Part shown: piece by piece, positions 25,579-37,587 of the stretch | Layout of the letters: the number at the start of each line of letters is the position of its first letter | Numbering within the stretch: the first letter of the stretch is position 1 | Source of the DNA: Williamsoniiplasma lucivorax ATCC 49196 | GTDB lineage: Bacteria > Bacillota_I > Bacilli_A > Mycoplasmatales > Mycoplasmataceae | Length of the DNA: 55,577 bases | NCBI RefSeq assembly: GCF_000518285.1 | Contig: NZ_JADH01000010.1 | Location: 1-55,577, forward strand | Direction: 5' to 3' | Program-made: the position numbers and the translations under genes | The notes under the pieces: generated by a model | Databases searched by the model: none | What the model was told of the DNA's origin: nothing | The model's input: the letters and a program-made list of their open reading frames with translations, nothing else

Positions 25579-26883
25579 TTATTTTACTTCTTTTTTAATT
25601 TCTAATTTAGTTAGTTTAATTTTACTAAATGCACCTTCTCCAGGTTTAGAAGTTTTACCAAAATCCTTATTACCATCTTTAATAAAATTAAAATCATTAA
25701 ATTGATAACCAGCAAAAGTCCATTTAACAAAATTTAGTTTTTTATTATCTGTGTTTTCTTTATTATTAGCTTCAGCGGCAATTGCACGATAAACAGGTCT
25801 TAATCCTTCGAATGTGGTTTTTACATCATATTTATCAGCATTATCATTTTTGGCATCTAAAGTAAATTTATAATTAATTGTTATTGGTGTCGCTTCCCCT
25901 ATTAAGAATTGGTCTTTTTTAATTTCTCATTTATTTTTTTCGCCTTCTTTATAATTTTCAAGAATAATTGCCCCACTCTTTGGTGGAGTTTCATCGGCTT
26001 TACTATTTGATTCAGGATCTTTAACTACAATTGAAGGGGTTGGTAAGTTTCCACTACTAAAAATAAACTGACTAAATGGATTCAATACATCTTGTCCAAC
26101 TTTTTTAGTTCTTTCTTTAGGTGGGTCTGTTTTATCATTAGCTTCCTTGAAACTTTTAGTTCCAGAATCCTCGTTTTCAAGTTTACCATCATTACTTATT
26201 ACGGTTAATACATCTGAGTTAAGGAATTTAGTGTTTCCATCAATAGTAATTTTTTGTTCTAGTCAACTTGAATCTTGTTTATCTTCATTTAATCCTAAAA
26301 AGTTTTTAGCAAAAACTTGTCCGTCTTCTGACCCGAAAGCTTCTTTAGCAATTTCTAAAGAGGCCTGAGCACCTGTGGCAGTTGGTGTAAATCCATGTTT
26401 ACTTTCATTATATAAATCTCATAAACCAGCAATTGAGGCAATTTGGGTTTTTTCAAATTTATTGAAAAATTCACGTTTGTCTTTACCTTGAATTTCTGAA
26501 TCTTCATTTTTTCAAATCCCATGAACAGCAGCACCTTGTACACCTTGATCGTCCCCGATTAAAAAGTTGTTGTGTTTATTAAATTGGTTAGGGTTGTTCA
26601 TTGCAGCCCCAGTTACACTTAATAAGTTTCTTAATTGCATAATTATTCAAGGGAAACCATAAGCTTGTTTAGTGGCTTTTGAAAAACCACTATCAAAAGC
26701 CGCTATTTTGTCATCTTTAGAATAATCTTTTCATGCCCCTGCATCTTCTGTTCCTGGAATAGTCGGTGCTCCTTCAAATAGAACTGGAACTTCATGTTTG
26801 GGAATGGTGGCACATGAAACAACTGCCATAACTGATGAACTTGATACAGTAACTCCCATTAATATTGCAATTAATTTTTTCAT
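25579..26883 (-). CDS. Lipoprotein of unknown function
   Basis: A 434-residue protein with signal peptide MKKLIAILMGVTVSSSSVMA and lipobox AVVSC (Cys24). The mature part begins ATIPKHEVPVLFEGAP, is acidic and Lys/Asn/Asp-rich, with several TGA-coded Trp. Residues 120-230 are rich in short helices; the C-terminal third resembles a beta-sandwich (…ATPITINYKFTLDAK…). No tandem repeats and no known domain were recognised. ATG has GGAG. It lies between ung and dnaB with its own terminator and is probably a surface protein. Confidence 0.75.
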
Positions 26884-26941
26884 TTGCTCCATTACTCCTT
26901 TTTGTTTTTAAATAACCTATATATTATACCAATTTTTATGA

Positions 26942-28297
26942 TTAATTAGTTAAATCAATAAATTTACCAAATTGTAAATTAAATGATAACTTTACATTAC
27001 CTGTTGGTCCATTACGGTGTTTTGCAATGATTAATTCAGTATCTTGCATTTTTTTATCATTAAATTCTTTCTGAGTATCGTAGTATTCTTCACGATACAA
27101 AAACATTACCATATCAGCATCTTGCTCAATCGCTCCTGAATCACGTAAATCAGACAACATCGGTCTTTTATCTTCACGTTTTTCCACAGAACGTGAAAGT
27201 TGTGATAAACAAATAATTGGAATCCCAATATCACGAGCAATTCTTTTTAATTGACGTGAAATGTTGGAAATTTCATTTTGTCGATCACTTCCATTAGAAC
27301 CAGGTGTGGTGATTAATTGTAAATAATCAATGACACATAAATTAATATCTTCATCGCGTTTTAATTTATGTAATCTTGATTGAATTTGTTGAATAGTAAT
27401 TCCTGGGGTATCATCAATAAAAATTTTGGTTGTTTGTAATCGATCGTTTGTTTTATGAATGTTATCTCATTCAAATTGAGAAATATTTTTTCCTTTTTGC
27501 AATTTTTTGTAATCAATTTGCGATGACATCGAAAGAATACGGTTAGTTAATTGTTCTTTTGGCATCTCAATTGAAAAAATTGCAATCCCGTTTTTCTTAT
27601 TGTTCTTCTTAGAAATTCCGGCATTGTAAGCTAAGTTCAAAGCAAAAGCTGTTTTACCCATTGATGGGCGGGCAGCTAAAATAATTAAATCTCCTGGCTG
27701 AAATCCTAATGTCATTTCATCTAAATTTTGAAATCCAGAAGGTACACCCAATAGAGTTTCGGTTTGTTTTTCTAATTCACGCATTTTTTTAAGCACTTTT
27801 TCCATAGTTGTTCCAATTGCTTCAACATTATTTTTATTTGATGATAAATCTAAAGAAAGTAATTCTGTTTGAGCTTTATTAATCACATATTCTAAATCCG
27901 GATTCGCTAAACGTTCTTTTTCAATACTTTTTAATTTTTGTTCAAATTTACGTCCGATTGATTTTTTATAAACAATTGCAATCATTGATTCTAAATCTGA
28001 ATCAGTAACGAATTTATCACTGATTTCTGAAATTAATTCCACTCCACCAGCTTGATCTAATTTTTTTTGTGTTTCTAATTCATCAGTAATTGTAATTGGG
28101 GAAATTTCTTTAGAATTAGCATGCAAATCAGTAATTGCTTTGTAAATTAATTTGTGTGTTGACACAAAAAAATCATCAGTTGTTAAAGCTGAAAAAATAT
28201 CTGGTAAAGCATTTGGAGAGTGCATGGCAATCGCCAAAATAGCTTGCTCAGCCTCACTTAAATTTGCATTTTCTTTTTCAATTAAAATTTTATCCAT
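26942..28297 (-). CDS. dnaB: Replicative DNA helicase
   Basis: A 451-residue DnaB. N-terminal domain (NLSEAEQAILAIAMHSPNA), linker helix, then the RecA-like core with Walker A ARPSMGKTAFALNLA, and VIDYLQLITTPGSNGSDRQ with RDSGAIEQDADMVMFLYR. The hexamer unwinds the fork ahead of the polymerase. Two overlapping ATGs exist; the second has better spacing to GGGA. It lies next to rplI as in Bacillus, but a lipoprotein gene is inserted between. Confidence 0.96.
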
Positions 28298-28352
28298 CAT
28301 GTTTTCCCATTCAATATAATAATATTTTATCTTAATTTTCAAAATGGTAAAT

Positions 28353-28373
28353 AAAAAGGGGTATAAACCCCCT
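28353..28373 (-). terminator. Terminator of the repeat lipoprotein gene
   Basis: GGGG-TTTATA-CCCC followed by TTTTTATTT on the minus strand. Short but GC-rich stem. Confidence 0.6.
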
Positions 28374-28440
28374 CTTGCATAGATAATTGAAGTAAAATTT
28401 TCAAACTTGAAAATTTGCACAACACATACTTAAACAAAAA

Positions 28441-30084
28441 TTAACTTAACTTAAATTCAGCACCAAAGTTTATTGCATTACTTAGCATCCATACAGGATC
28501 ACCCCTTTGCTCAACTGTTTGTCTTGTAAGAAATTGAAGGTGATAATTCCCTTTTTCTTCATATCATGTATATCCATATTTAACAGATGCTGAACCATTA
28601 TAATTAACATAATTTGCATTAAGTAATGGAATTGTTGTAAACTGATCCAGTAGCCATTCTTCTTCAGGTTTAATCTTACGATTATTTTCCTTATTTAAAT
28701 CAATTCTTATTGGTTGTTTCCAATAAATTGAGCTCAATAGGTTGTCTTGGCCAAGGGCACCTTGTGCTTTAACCACAACAACAGCCTGATCGGTTAAAAA
28801 TTCCATTTTTGAATAATTTTTTATTTTTCCAATATTTGTATCAATAATAGTGTATTTTATACCTTCATTACCAACAGGTTTCAATAATGATGATTGCTGA
28901 TTTTTAGGTATTGAAAAAAATTTAGGTTCAATAATTGTTTCATAATGATGCTCTAATGTAACATCTTTATTATATTTGAATGTGTTTTTGTCACTAGCCA
29001 TTCCCACAAATTTGAAGCTTTCTTTATTTGTTGTGTTCGTTCTTATTGTTGGTTGATGGTATACTTTAATTCCACCACGTATTTCAATACCTCTAAGAAC
29101 AATTTCATCTTCTAATTCAGATGCGGTTCACGGTTTATCAGTTCTAGAATCCAAAATTTTTCACAAATCATTACTAATTGTTGAAATGTGTTCTGGTTCA
29201 TTAACCAAAAATGTGTGGGTCAAATCAATTTTGCCATGATATTTGAATTTAGGATTTTCTTCAGCATGTCCAAAAAAAGTTCAAGTGTTATTTACTGGAT
29301 TTATAGAACGGGGGGCTAGTTTTGGTTGAACAGTAATTCCGCCTCTAATGTCGAGTTTTGCATCAGCGATGGCTTTTTGCAATTCTAATTGGGTTCATGG
29401 TTTTGTTGGTCTAGATTTTAAAATATCTTGTAATTTAGTGCTAATTTTTGAAATGTGTTCAGTTATATTGGTGGAGAAATTATGAATTAAAGAAATTTCA
29501 TCACGATATTTAAATGCGTTATCTACATTTCCGTGTCCAATAAATCTTCAAGTATGATTATTAGAGCTCGATGTACGAGGGGTTAATTGTTTTTCAACAG
29601 TAATCCCACCCTTGCCATCAATTTGTCTATAAACAATTTCTTTTTCTAACTCTTCTTTAGTTCAGGGTTTATCAGTTCTAGAGTTTAGGATATCTTGTAA
29701 TGTGGTTTGAATGTTAGAAATTGGTTGGGTTGTATCAGTTGGAATTTTGTGAAGTAAATTAATTTGGCCATTATATTTGAAATCATTATTAACACTCCCA
29801 TGACCAATAAAAATTCAATTGTGTTGTATTTCACCCAATGAACGATTAGTTAGTTGTCGCTCAACAGTAATCCCACCTTCAACATCAAAACCTTGATTAA
29901 CTATCTCTTTTTCTAACTCTTGTTTAGTTCAGGGTGTATCCCTATTGTCCAAAAGGCTTTGTAATTCAGTTTTGATATTAGAAATTGGTTTTGACATAGA
30001 AACCTTCATACTACAAGCAACCACAAGGTTAGCCATTACCCCAACTAATGAGATAGTACTTAAGAGACTTAATAATTTTTTCAT
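28441..30084 (-). CDS. Lipoprotein with four tandem 88-residue repeats
   Basis: A 547-residue protein that needs TGA as Trp. Signal peptide MKKLLSLLSTISLVGVMANL with lipobox NLVVAC. Four tandem units of about 88 residues follow: ISNIxTxLQxIL, then SRTDKPWTKxELExEIV, then GGITVExQLTxR and WxFIGHGxVxNxFKY. The Trp of PWT is TGA. A unique C-terminal domain (about 150 residues) closes the protein. AAAGGAG precedes ATG. Function unknown; a surface or adhesion role is inference. It differs in repeat motif from the lipoprotein at the left edge. A good promoter is upstream. Confidence 0.8.
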
Positions 30085-30115
30085 AAGATAACTCCTTTGA
30101 ATAAATATTTATTTA

Positions 30116-30143
30116 ATTTTAAATTTTTTTGCTTGAAAAACAA
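30116..30143 (-). promoter_or_regulatory. Promoter of the repeat lipoprotein gene
   Basis: TTGTTT, 16-bp spacer, TAAAAT on the minus strand, about 30 bp before the ATG. It lies downstream of the rplI terminator, so the gene is an independent unit. Confidence 0.55.
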
Positions 30144-30194
30144 GGAAAAATCTTTTTAAAAAAGTACTTTCTCGTTAAAAAAAGTACTTTTTTT

Positions 30195-30223
30195 AAAAAA
30201 CCCACAAATCGTTCGATTTGTGG
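30195..30223 (-). terminator. rplI terminator
   Basis: CCACAAATCG-AA-CGATTTGTGG followed by GTTTTTT on the minus strand. Confidence 0.85.
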
Positions 30224-30250
30224 ATGAATAATAACTTGTTTTTGACTTTA

Positions 30251-30694
30251 TTAAGCTGCTTCAATATTCACTTTTAGTTTAGCAACAATTGAATGAGGTA
30301 ATTTAAGTTCTAATTCATAAGACCCGACTTTTTTTAAAGCGTCATGATCTTTAATTTTTCTTTTATCAACTTCAATTTTGTGATTTTCTTTTAAATCACC
30401 AACAATTTGGGCATCAGTAATTTGACCAAATGTTTTACCATTTTTTTCTTCAATTTTAAAAACTAAATGAATTTCTTCAATTTGTTTTTTTAATAATTCA
30501 GTTTCACCTTTATCTAATGCATCCTCTTCTTTAGCAATTTGCAATTTGGTGTTTAGTGTTTTAATTGCTTCTTGATTGGCAATTTTAACTAACTTATTTG
30601 GAATTAAGAAATTAATTGCATATCCATCTGAAACGTTTTTAATTTCATCCTTTTTTCCTTGTCCTTTGACATCTTGTAAAAATATAACTTTCAT
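30251..30694 (-). CDS. rplI: Ribosomal protein L9
   Basis: A 147-residue protein at the base of the L1 stalk. [20 protein letters not shown] and [10 protein letters not shown] are the family start, with a long connecting helix and a C-terminal domain (…GKTFGQIT…). Length is normal. A terminator lies between rpsR and rplI, so it may have its own promoter or rely on read-through. Confidence 0.96.
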   Translation of the reverse strand: MKVIFLQDVKGQGKKDEIKNVSDGYAINFLIPNKLVKIANQEAIKTLNTKLQIAKEEDALDKGETELLKKQIEEIHLVFKIEEKNGKTFGQITDAQIVGDLKENHKIEVDKRKIKDHDALKKVGSYELELKLPHSIVAKLKVNIEAA

Positions 30695-30725
30695 AAATAC
30701 CCCTTTGTTAATATTCTATAAAATA

Positions 30726-30750
30726 AAATCTCTGTTTGGAACAGAGATTT
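30726..30750 (-). terminator. Terminator of rpsF-ssb-rpsR
   Basis: AAATCTCTGTT-CCA-AACAGAGATTT followed by TATTTT on the minus strand; a perfect 11-bp stem just after rpsR. Confidence 0.8.
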
Positions 30751-30755
30751 ATTTT

Positions 30756-30980
30756 TTAATCAATTATGTATGGTAATAGTCCCATTTGACGTGAACGTTT
30801 AATTGCTAATGCTAAAACTCTTTGGTCTTTTGGAGATGTTCCAGTAATTCTTCTTGGAAGAATTTGTCCATTTCCAGAAATGAATTTTTTCAATAATTCT
30901 ACATCTTTGTAATCGATGTATTTAATGTTGTTTTTAGCAAAGAAATTAACTTTTTTACGTCTTCTAATAATTTTTTTCAT
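30756..30980 (-). CDS. rpsR: Ribosomal protein S18
   Basis: A 74-residue protein that pairs with S6 on the 30S platform. [20 protein letters not shown] and [20 protein letters not shown] are family signatures. It is third in the rpsF-ssb-rpsR order common to Firmicutes. Confidence 0.96.
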   Translation of the reverse strand: MKKIIRRRKKVNFFAKNNIKYIDYKDVELLKKFISGNGQILPRRITGTSPKDQRVLALAIKRSRQMGLLPYIID

Positions 30981-31002
30981 CGTTAGTTAATATCCTTTCT
31001 GA

Positions 31003-31422
31003 TTAATCTCATAAAATAGAATCTTCAATTGTTTGGTCATCACTTGGTGATTCATCAACAGTTGATTTTTGGCTTGTATTAGATGAATTTTTAAATTGGT
31101 TATCATTTGATTTAGAACCTTTAGGTTCTAAAAATTCAACGCGATCAACATTGATATTAACGATGGTTTCATATTTTCCACCATCTTGTTTAGAACGGAC
31201 TGAAATTCTTCCTGTTAATCCAATTAAACTTCCTTTTTTAAGATAGTTAACCATTAAATTAGCATTGTTATCTCATGCAATACATGGAATAAAATTTGTA
31301 TGTTCAACATCTTTTCTATATTCAGAAACCACTAATGTAAAACCAAGAAATTTTGTTCCATTTGTTGATTCGCGTAATTCTAAATCATTAGTGATTCTTC
31401 CGATTAATGATACTTGATTCAT
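31003..31422 (-). CDS. ssb: Single-stranded DNA-binding protein
   Basis: A 139-residue OB-fold protein: MNQVSLIGRITNDLELRE, FIPCIAWDNNANLMVNYL and GRISVRSKQ, then an acidic disordered tail that ends IEDSILWD. The last Trp is TGA. The tail lacks the exact DDDIPF tip but is acidic as needed for partner binding. ATG with AGGAG; between rpsF and rpsR as expected. Confidence 0.95.
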
Positions 31423-31441
31423 TCTAATATCTCCTTCTATT

Positions 31442-32371
31442 TTATTTGTTAAGTTTTGTAGCAATTAATTTCATGTAAGTAATTAATTCTTTTTTAGTCA
31501 TGTCGCGTAAGTTTGCGTCATGAATTTTTGCTTCTTTTTCAGGAGCTAAAGATCTTAATGAGTTAGCGTGTTTTTGTAATTCACTTCTTGCTTCAGTAAT
31601 CATATCTGATCCATCTAACTTAGCTCTTTCTTCAGTTGACATTTTTGCTTTTTCAGTTTTTTTAGCTTCGCGCTCAGCAATTAATTTTGCTTTTGCAGCT
31701 TCATCAGTTGCTGCTGCTAAAGCTTTTTCATGTGCTTCTTTATCAGCTTGTTTGCTATCTTCATGTTGTTTTAATTCAGCAGCATATTTAGCTTGAACAC
31801 GAGCAATAAATGCGTGTGAATCTTCTTCATGTTTTTCTTCAGTAACTTTTGGAGCTGCTGGTTTAGCAGTTTTTGGAGCTACATGTTTTTCAGTTTTAAC
31901 AGCATCAACTGGTTTGTCAGTTTTTGTGTCTTTGTTAAAATCTTTATTGTATGGTTTTTTGAAGTCCTTGTTATCTTTGTTAAATTCTCTTTTAACAAAA
32001 GGTTTTTTGAAGTCTCTTTTTTCACGACGTTCTTCTTCAAATTTAGTCATGTCAGTTTTTGATAATTTAACTGATTGCTCATAGTTCCCTAAGTTTTCAG
32101 TATTTAAAACTAAAGTACGAACAACGTTTTTATCAATTCCAGTCACACGTTCAAATTCAGCAACAGCTGATGATGTTGTTTCAACGATAACAACAACGTA
32201 ATATCCTTTTTTCTTGTGATTAATTTCATAAGTAAAATTCATTAAACCTCATTCTGAGCTTTCGATAATTTTACCTTCTGAAGTTAAGATACCATTTAAT
32301 TTAGCAATAACTTCATTAGTATCTTTCACATCTTGATCAAGGATATACATAATTTCATATTTTCTTATCAT
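31442..32371 (-). CDS. rpsF: Ribosomal protein S6 with a C-terminal extension of about 210 residues
   Basis: A 309-residue protein. The first 100 residues are the S6 fold (MIRKYEIMYILDQDVKD…GYYVVVIVETTSSAVAEFER). The rest is an extension: a basic segment with KDF-KKP-type units (about residues 115-160), a Pro/Ala-rich linker, then a long charged helix probably forming a coiled coil (residues 190-260) and a helical end. Normal bacterial S6 is about 95-135 residues. The frame is continuous, and one Trp (SSEWGL) is TGA. Start with AGGAGG and a possible RNA leader upstream. The function of the extension is unknown. Confidence 0.92.
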
Positions 32372-32445
32372 AATGTATAATTTCCTCCTTATGGTCTTTG
32401 GACATTTCTGCCAAGGGGTTAATCCGTGTAATTAACTCGTTAAAT
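32372..32445 (-). promoter_or_regulatory. Candidate S6 leader RNA
   Basis: The 5' UTR contains GTTAAT-TACACGG-ATTAAC, a small stem-loop, followed by CCCCTTGGCAGAAATGTCC. Bacterial rpsF leaders that bind S6-S18 have a stem with a CCG-type bulge; the similarity here is only partial. Confidence 0.35.
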
Positions 32446-32454
32446 ATTATACCA
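32446..32454 (-). promoter_or_regulatory. rpsF extended -10 promoter
   Basis: TGGTATAAT on the minus strand, a perfect extended -10. It leaves a leader of about 70 nt. Confidence 0.7.
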
Positions 32455-32504
32455 TATAACCTATTATTGTGATTTGATAATTCACATCAAGGCAAATCAG
32501 GCAC

Positions 32505-32535
32505 AAAAAAATGAGAACCTAAATTCTCATTTTTT
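32505..32535 (-). terminator. lysS terminator
   Basis: AAAAAATGAGAA and TTCTCATTTTTT form a 12-bp stem followed by T on the minus strand. Confidence 0.8.
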
Positions 32536-32537
32536 TG

Positions 32538-34041
<1,504 letters not shown>

Positions 34042-34049
<8 letters not shown>

Positions 34050-35028
34050 TTTTTTCTTCTCTTTCATATTCATCAATTAAGTTGATCACATCTTGTAAAG
34101 TTTCAATCTTGTTTGAACGTTCTTTCAGTTGATTAATTGATTTGGTTTTTGGTAAAACATCAAAATATCAAGTTAGGTGTTTTCTAAACTCTCTCATGCC
34201 TCATTCTTCTGTTTTTAGTTCCATTAACATTTTAGCATGTTCTAAAATAGTTTCTTTTCATTCTTTAAAAGTTGGCTTGGGTAATTCTTGACCAGTTTCT
34301 CAAAAATAATTACATTGAGCAAAGATTCAAGGGTTTCCTTGGCACCCTCGTGAAATCATGACAGCATCACAACCAGTTTCATCTAGCATCTTTTTAGCAG
34401 ATTTAGCATCAACAACATCCCCATTCCCAATCACAGGAATTTTAACCGCATCTTTAACTTCTTTGATTTTTTCTCAATCAGCATGGCCAGTATAAAAATC
34501 ATTTCTGGTGCGACCATGCACAGCAATTGCGCTCGCTCCTGCCTTTTCGATTAATTGAGCAACTTCAACAGCATTCACACTATCTTTATCTCAACCTAAT
34601 CTAATTTTGGCAGTCACAGGTTTTTTAGTATTTGCAACAACTGCTTTGACAATGTCATGAATTAAGTCAGGAGTTTTCAATAAGGCTGAACCAGATTCGG
34701 AACGAACAGCCACTTTTGGTGCTGGACAACCAAGATTTAAGTCAATAATGTCGCATTCAACATGTTTATCAATTCATTTAGTAGCTTTAATAAATGAATC
34801 GACATCATTACCAAAAATTTGCATGCTCATTGGGTGTTCTTTAGGATCAACACCTAACATTGTAAAAGTTTTTTTGTTTTCATGAACCATTCCTTCAACG
34901 CTCACCATTTCCGAGCACACTAAAGCAGCTCCATGTTTTTTGGAGATTAAACGAAAAGCCTGGTTAGAAACACCAGCCATTGGACCTTGAATAAATTTGC
35001 CTTTAATTTGAATATTTCCGATTTTCAC
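34042..35028 (-). CDS. dusB: tRNA-dihydrouridine synthase B
   Basis: A 328-residue FMN enzyme that reduces uridine in tRNA. FIQGPMAGVSNQAFR, DLNLGCPAPKVAV (catalytic Cys), VTAKIRLGWD and AVHGRTR are family motifs. GTG start with GAGG 6 nt upstream. Two or more Trp are TGA. Gene order dusB-lysS is the same as in Bacillus. Confidence 0.94.
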
Positions 35029-35030
35029 TA

Positions 35031-35336
35031 TTACCTCATTTTATTCCCGTTGACATATAATTTATCATTAACATCTGTAAAAAATACACTCACTGTTTGG
35101 GCATCATCTTTAAAAAATTCTTTTAAATATTTAGCAAATATTTCTTCTTTATCTAATCTTTGTTTTCATTCAACTTGAATGTAAATTGTTTTTTCAATAC
35201 TAAAAACTTTGCTATTTTGTAAAACAAAGATTAGTTTTGTCACATCTGCATGCACCATTTTTCCGATTTTATCAATTTCTTGGTAAAGATCTTGCATTCT
35301 TTTTTCATCAATTCCACTTATACTAATTGTTGGCAT
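35031..35336 (-). CDS. DUF1904-family small protein
   Basis: A 101-residue protein starting MPTISISGIDEKRMQDL. A tautomerase-like beta-alpha-beta pattern follows (…KLIFVLQNSKVF…IYIQVEWKQR…VSVFFTDVNDKLYVNG). This matches the DUF1904 pattern as I recall it. W is TGA. Its stop is 2 bp before the GTG of dusB, so they are co-transcribed. Function unknown. Confidence 0.65.
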
Positions 35337-35374
35337 ATACCTCATCTCCTTTTGACTTATTAATATTTTACTTT

Positions 35375-35403
35375 AAAAAAGAGAAACCCATAAAGGGTTT
35401 CTC
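35375..35403 (-). terminator. Terminator of the ABC ATPase gene
   Basis: GAGAAACCC-TTTAT-GGGTTTCTC followed by TTTTTT on the minus strand. Confidence 0.85.
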
Positions 35404-35404
35404 A

Positions 35405-36580
35405 TTATGATCAATCAATTGTTGAAGGATCAGCCGGATTTGCATTGTGTGTTAGTTCATCAATTAAACCATTTTTAATATGAATTATTGTGTGTCCAAT
35501 TTTTGCAATATTTGGGTTATGGGTTACAACAATCATTGTTGTTTTAAATTCTCGGTTAATTTTAACAAGAATCTCTAGCACTTTACGTCCCATTTCTTCA
35601 TCCAACGCCCCAGTTGGCTCATCAGCAAAAAGAATACTTGGGTTTTTAGTTAAGGCACGCGCAATTGAAACACGTTGTTGTTGCCCCCCCGACATTTGGT
35701 GAGGATACTTATTAAGTTGGTCAGTCATTCCGATTGTTTCGAAGATTTTTTCAATTGAAAAGTTTTCATTTTTATTAGTTGATAAATTTTCTCCAACTTC
35801 AGCATTTTCTTTAGCAGTTAAATTAGTTAATAAGTTGTATTGTTGAAAAATAAATCCAACATTTTTTCTTCTAAATTTTGTTAAGTGTGAATCTTTTAAT
35901 AAAGAAAGGTTTGACCCTAAAACAAAAACATCTCCACTCGTTGCTTTATCTAAACCAGAAATAATATTTAAGAAGGTAGTTTTCCCAGAACCAGATGGTC
36001 CTAAAATAACAATGAAATCACCTTTCTCTAAAACAATATCAATCCCTTTTAAAACTTGGGTTTCTAAATCCCCACTAATGTATGATTTTTTTACATTTTT
36101 TAATTCGATTGCGTGTTTATCAACATCAGGAACATATCCAGTTGTTGAAACAATATTACCTTCTAAAATACCTTTTGAGTATTTTGAAGTTAATTGTTTT
36201 TGGTTTTTAATTTGTAATTTTAAACCCTTAACTCCTGGTTCATATTCAATATGATTAGGAACTTGAATGAATTTTCTTTCTTTTGGTTCAGCTTTTAGCT
36301 CGGCAAGAAGTGATTTTTCTTTTTTTGATTTTTTCGATTTATTAGTTTGAACATTTTTTTGTTCAACCTCAACACTAGTTACTTCTAAAATTTCTTCTTT
36401 TGATTCAAGATTTTGTTCTATTGAAGCAGCTTTTTCAATTTTTGATTGTTTTGTTTTAACAGTTTTTTGTTTAGATTCAACTGGTGTTGAATCTAAACTC
36501 TTTGTTTTTGGTTCAACAATTTCTTTTTTAGTTTTTACACTAGTTGGTTTTTTAGGGGCTTGTTTTTTTTCTGCCATCAT
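35405..36580 (-). CDS. ABC transporter ATP-binding protein (LolD/MacB type) with a long charged N-terminus
   Basis: A 391-residue protein. Residues 160-385 are an ABC ATPase of the MacB/LolD/FtsE family: Walker A LGPSGSGKTT, Q-loop FIFQQYNLL, signature MSGGQQQRVSIARAL, Walker B ILFADEPTGALDEE, H-loop VVTHN. Residues 1-140 are low-complexity, rich in Lys, Glu, Val and Thr (…KTKSLDSTPVESKQKTVKTK…). With TGA read as Trp the C-terminus is two residues longer than a standard-code reading. No FtsX-like permease lies beside it. The substrate is unknown; lipoprotein or peptide export is plausible. Confidence 0.88.
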
Positions 36581-36681
36581 GATTCTCCTATATAGTTAAA
36601 CAATGTCTATGTTATTTTATCATTTTAAAGAGCATTTTAATTTTATTCTCTTCGCTCATATCATTAATTGAGTTGTTGTAA

Positions 36682-37539
36682 TTAATTGATTGTTTTTAAT
36701 TGTTGGTTCGTAATTTGATATTCTCTTTGACAAAAATCACAATGAACAATTACTGTTTCATTTTTTTGAATCATCTTTGCGATTTCTTTTTCACCCAAAA
36801 GCTTAATTGTATTTAAAATTTTTTCTTCATTGCAAGTACACTTAAAAATAATTTCTTTTGTATCCAAAATTTCAACATCATCAACAATTTCACTAAGCAA
36901 ACTGTGGTAATTAAATGACTTAATTAACACATCTGTAATATAGTCAGAATTACCTAATTTATGCTCAATAAAATCAATATCTTCATCAGTGTGATCTGGT
37001 AATAATTGGACTAAAATCCCAACAACTTGATCAACTTCTAAATTTGCGTTTAATGTTGCTTTTGTAGCAATAAAAGAATGGATTTGGTTTGATGTTTTTA
37101 AATATTCCATAAAATTAGCATCAACTCCACCCTCAATTAAACTGATTGTTGAAATGTATGGTTGATAATTTTTTAAATAACGTCCAACCAACATTGTCCC
37201 ATCACAACCTAATGCTTGATTGAATGGATTAGTTGCATGCATTACTTTGCTTGCATCAAATTGGGGGTTTTTAATAAATGATCTAATTTGGTTTTCTTGA
37301 TATTCAGCAATAATTGTTCCTAAATACCCATTTTTAGCAACAATGTTAGTATTCATTGATTCACCATTTTTTAAATCTAATGAAATTAATGCGTTAGCAG
37401 CAGTTATCCGACTTAAAATAACTCCCGCAATTGGGTTAGTTTTTTGTAACTTTAAAATTTTTTTCATTGCTTCGGTGATGTTAACAATTGAAATTTTTAC
37501 ATTATGTTTTTTACTTATCGCTCTTATTCCTAAATCCAT
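36682..37539 (-). CDS. hslO: Redox-regulated chaperone Hsp33
   Basis: A 285-residue protein whose holdase activity is switched on by oxidation of a zinc-bound Cys tetrad. The tetrad is CTC (234, 236) and CDFC (267, 270). GGVDANFMEYLKTSNQIHSF and the LLPDHTDEDI segment fit the family. It lies upstream of ftsH as in Bacillus (ftsH-coaX-hslO, coaX missing). The sequence is clear and no frameshift is seen. Confidence 0.94.
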   Translation of the reverse strand: MDLGIRAISKKHNVKISIVNITEAMKKILKLQKTNPIAGVILSRITAANALISLDLKNGESMNTNIVAKNGYLGTIIAEYQENQIRSFIKNPQFDASKVMHATNPFNQALGCDGTMLVGRYLKNYQPYISTISLIEGGVDANFMEYLKTSNQIHSFIATKATLNANLEVDQVVGILVQLLPDHTDEDIDFIEHKLGNSDYITDVLIKSFNYHSLLSEIVDDVEILDTKEIIFKCTCNEEKILNTIKLLGEKEIAKMIQKNETVIVHCDFCQREYQITNQQLKTIN

Positions 37540-37556
37540 ATTTTCTCCTTAAAGAT

Positions 37557-37586
37557 AAAAATAACGAATTAAAGTTCGTTATTTTT
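37557..37586 (-). terminator. ftsH terminator
   Basis: AAAAATAACGAA and TTCGTTATTTTT form a 12-bp stem with a 6-nt loop and T-run; also close to the hslO start. Confidence 0.8.
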
Positions 37587-37587
37587 A

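Noticed and set aside
35411-35413. TGA as the end of the ABC ATPase gene
   Set aside because: In this genetic code it is Trp; the true stop is the TAA two codons later.
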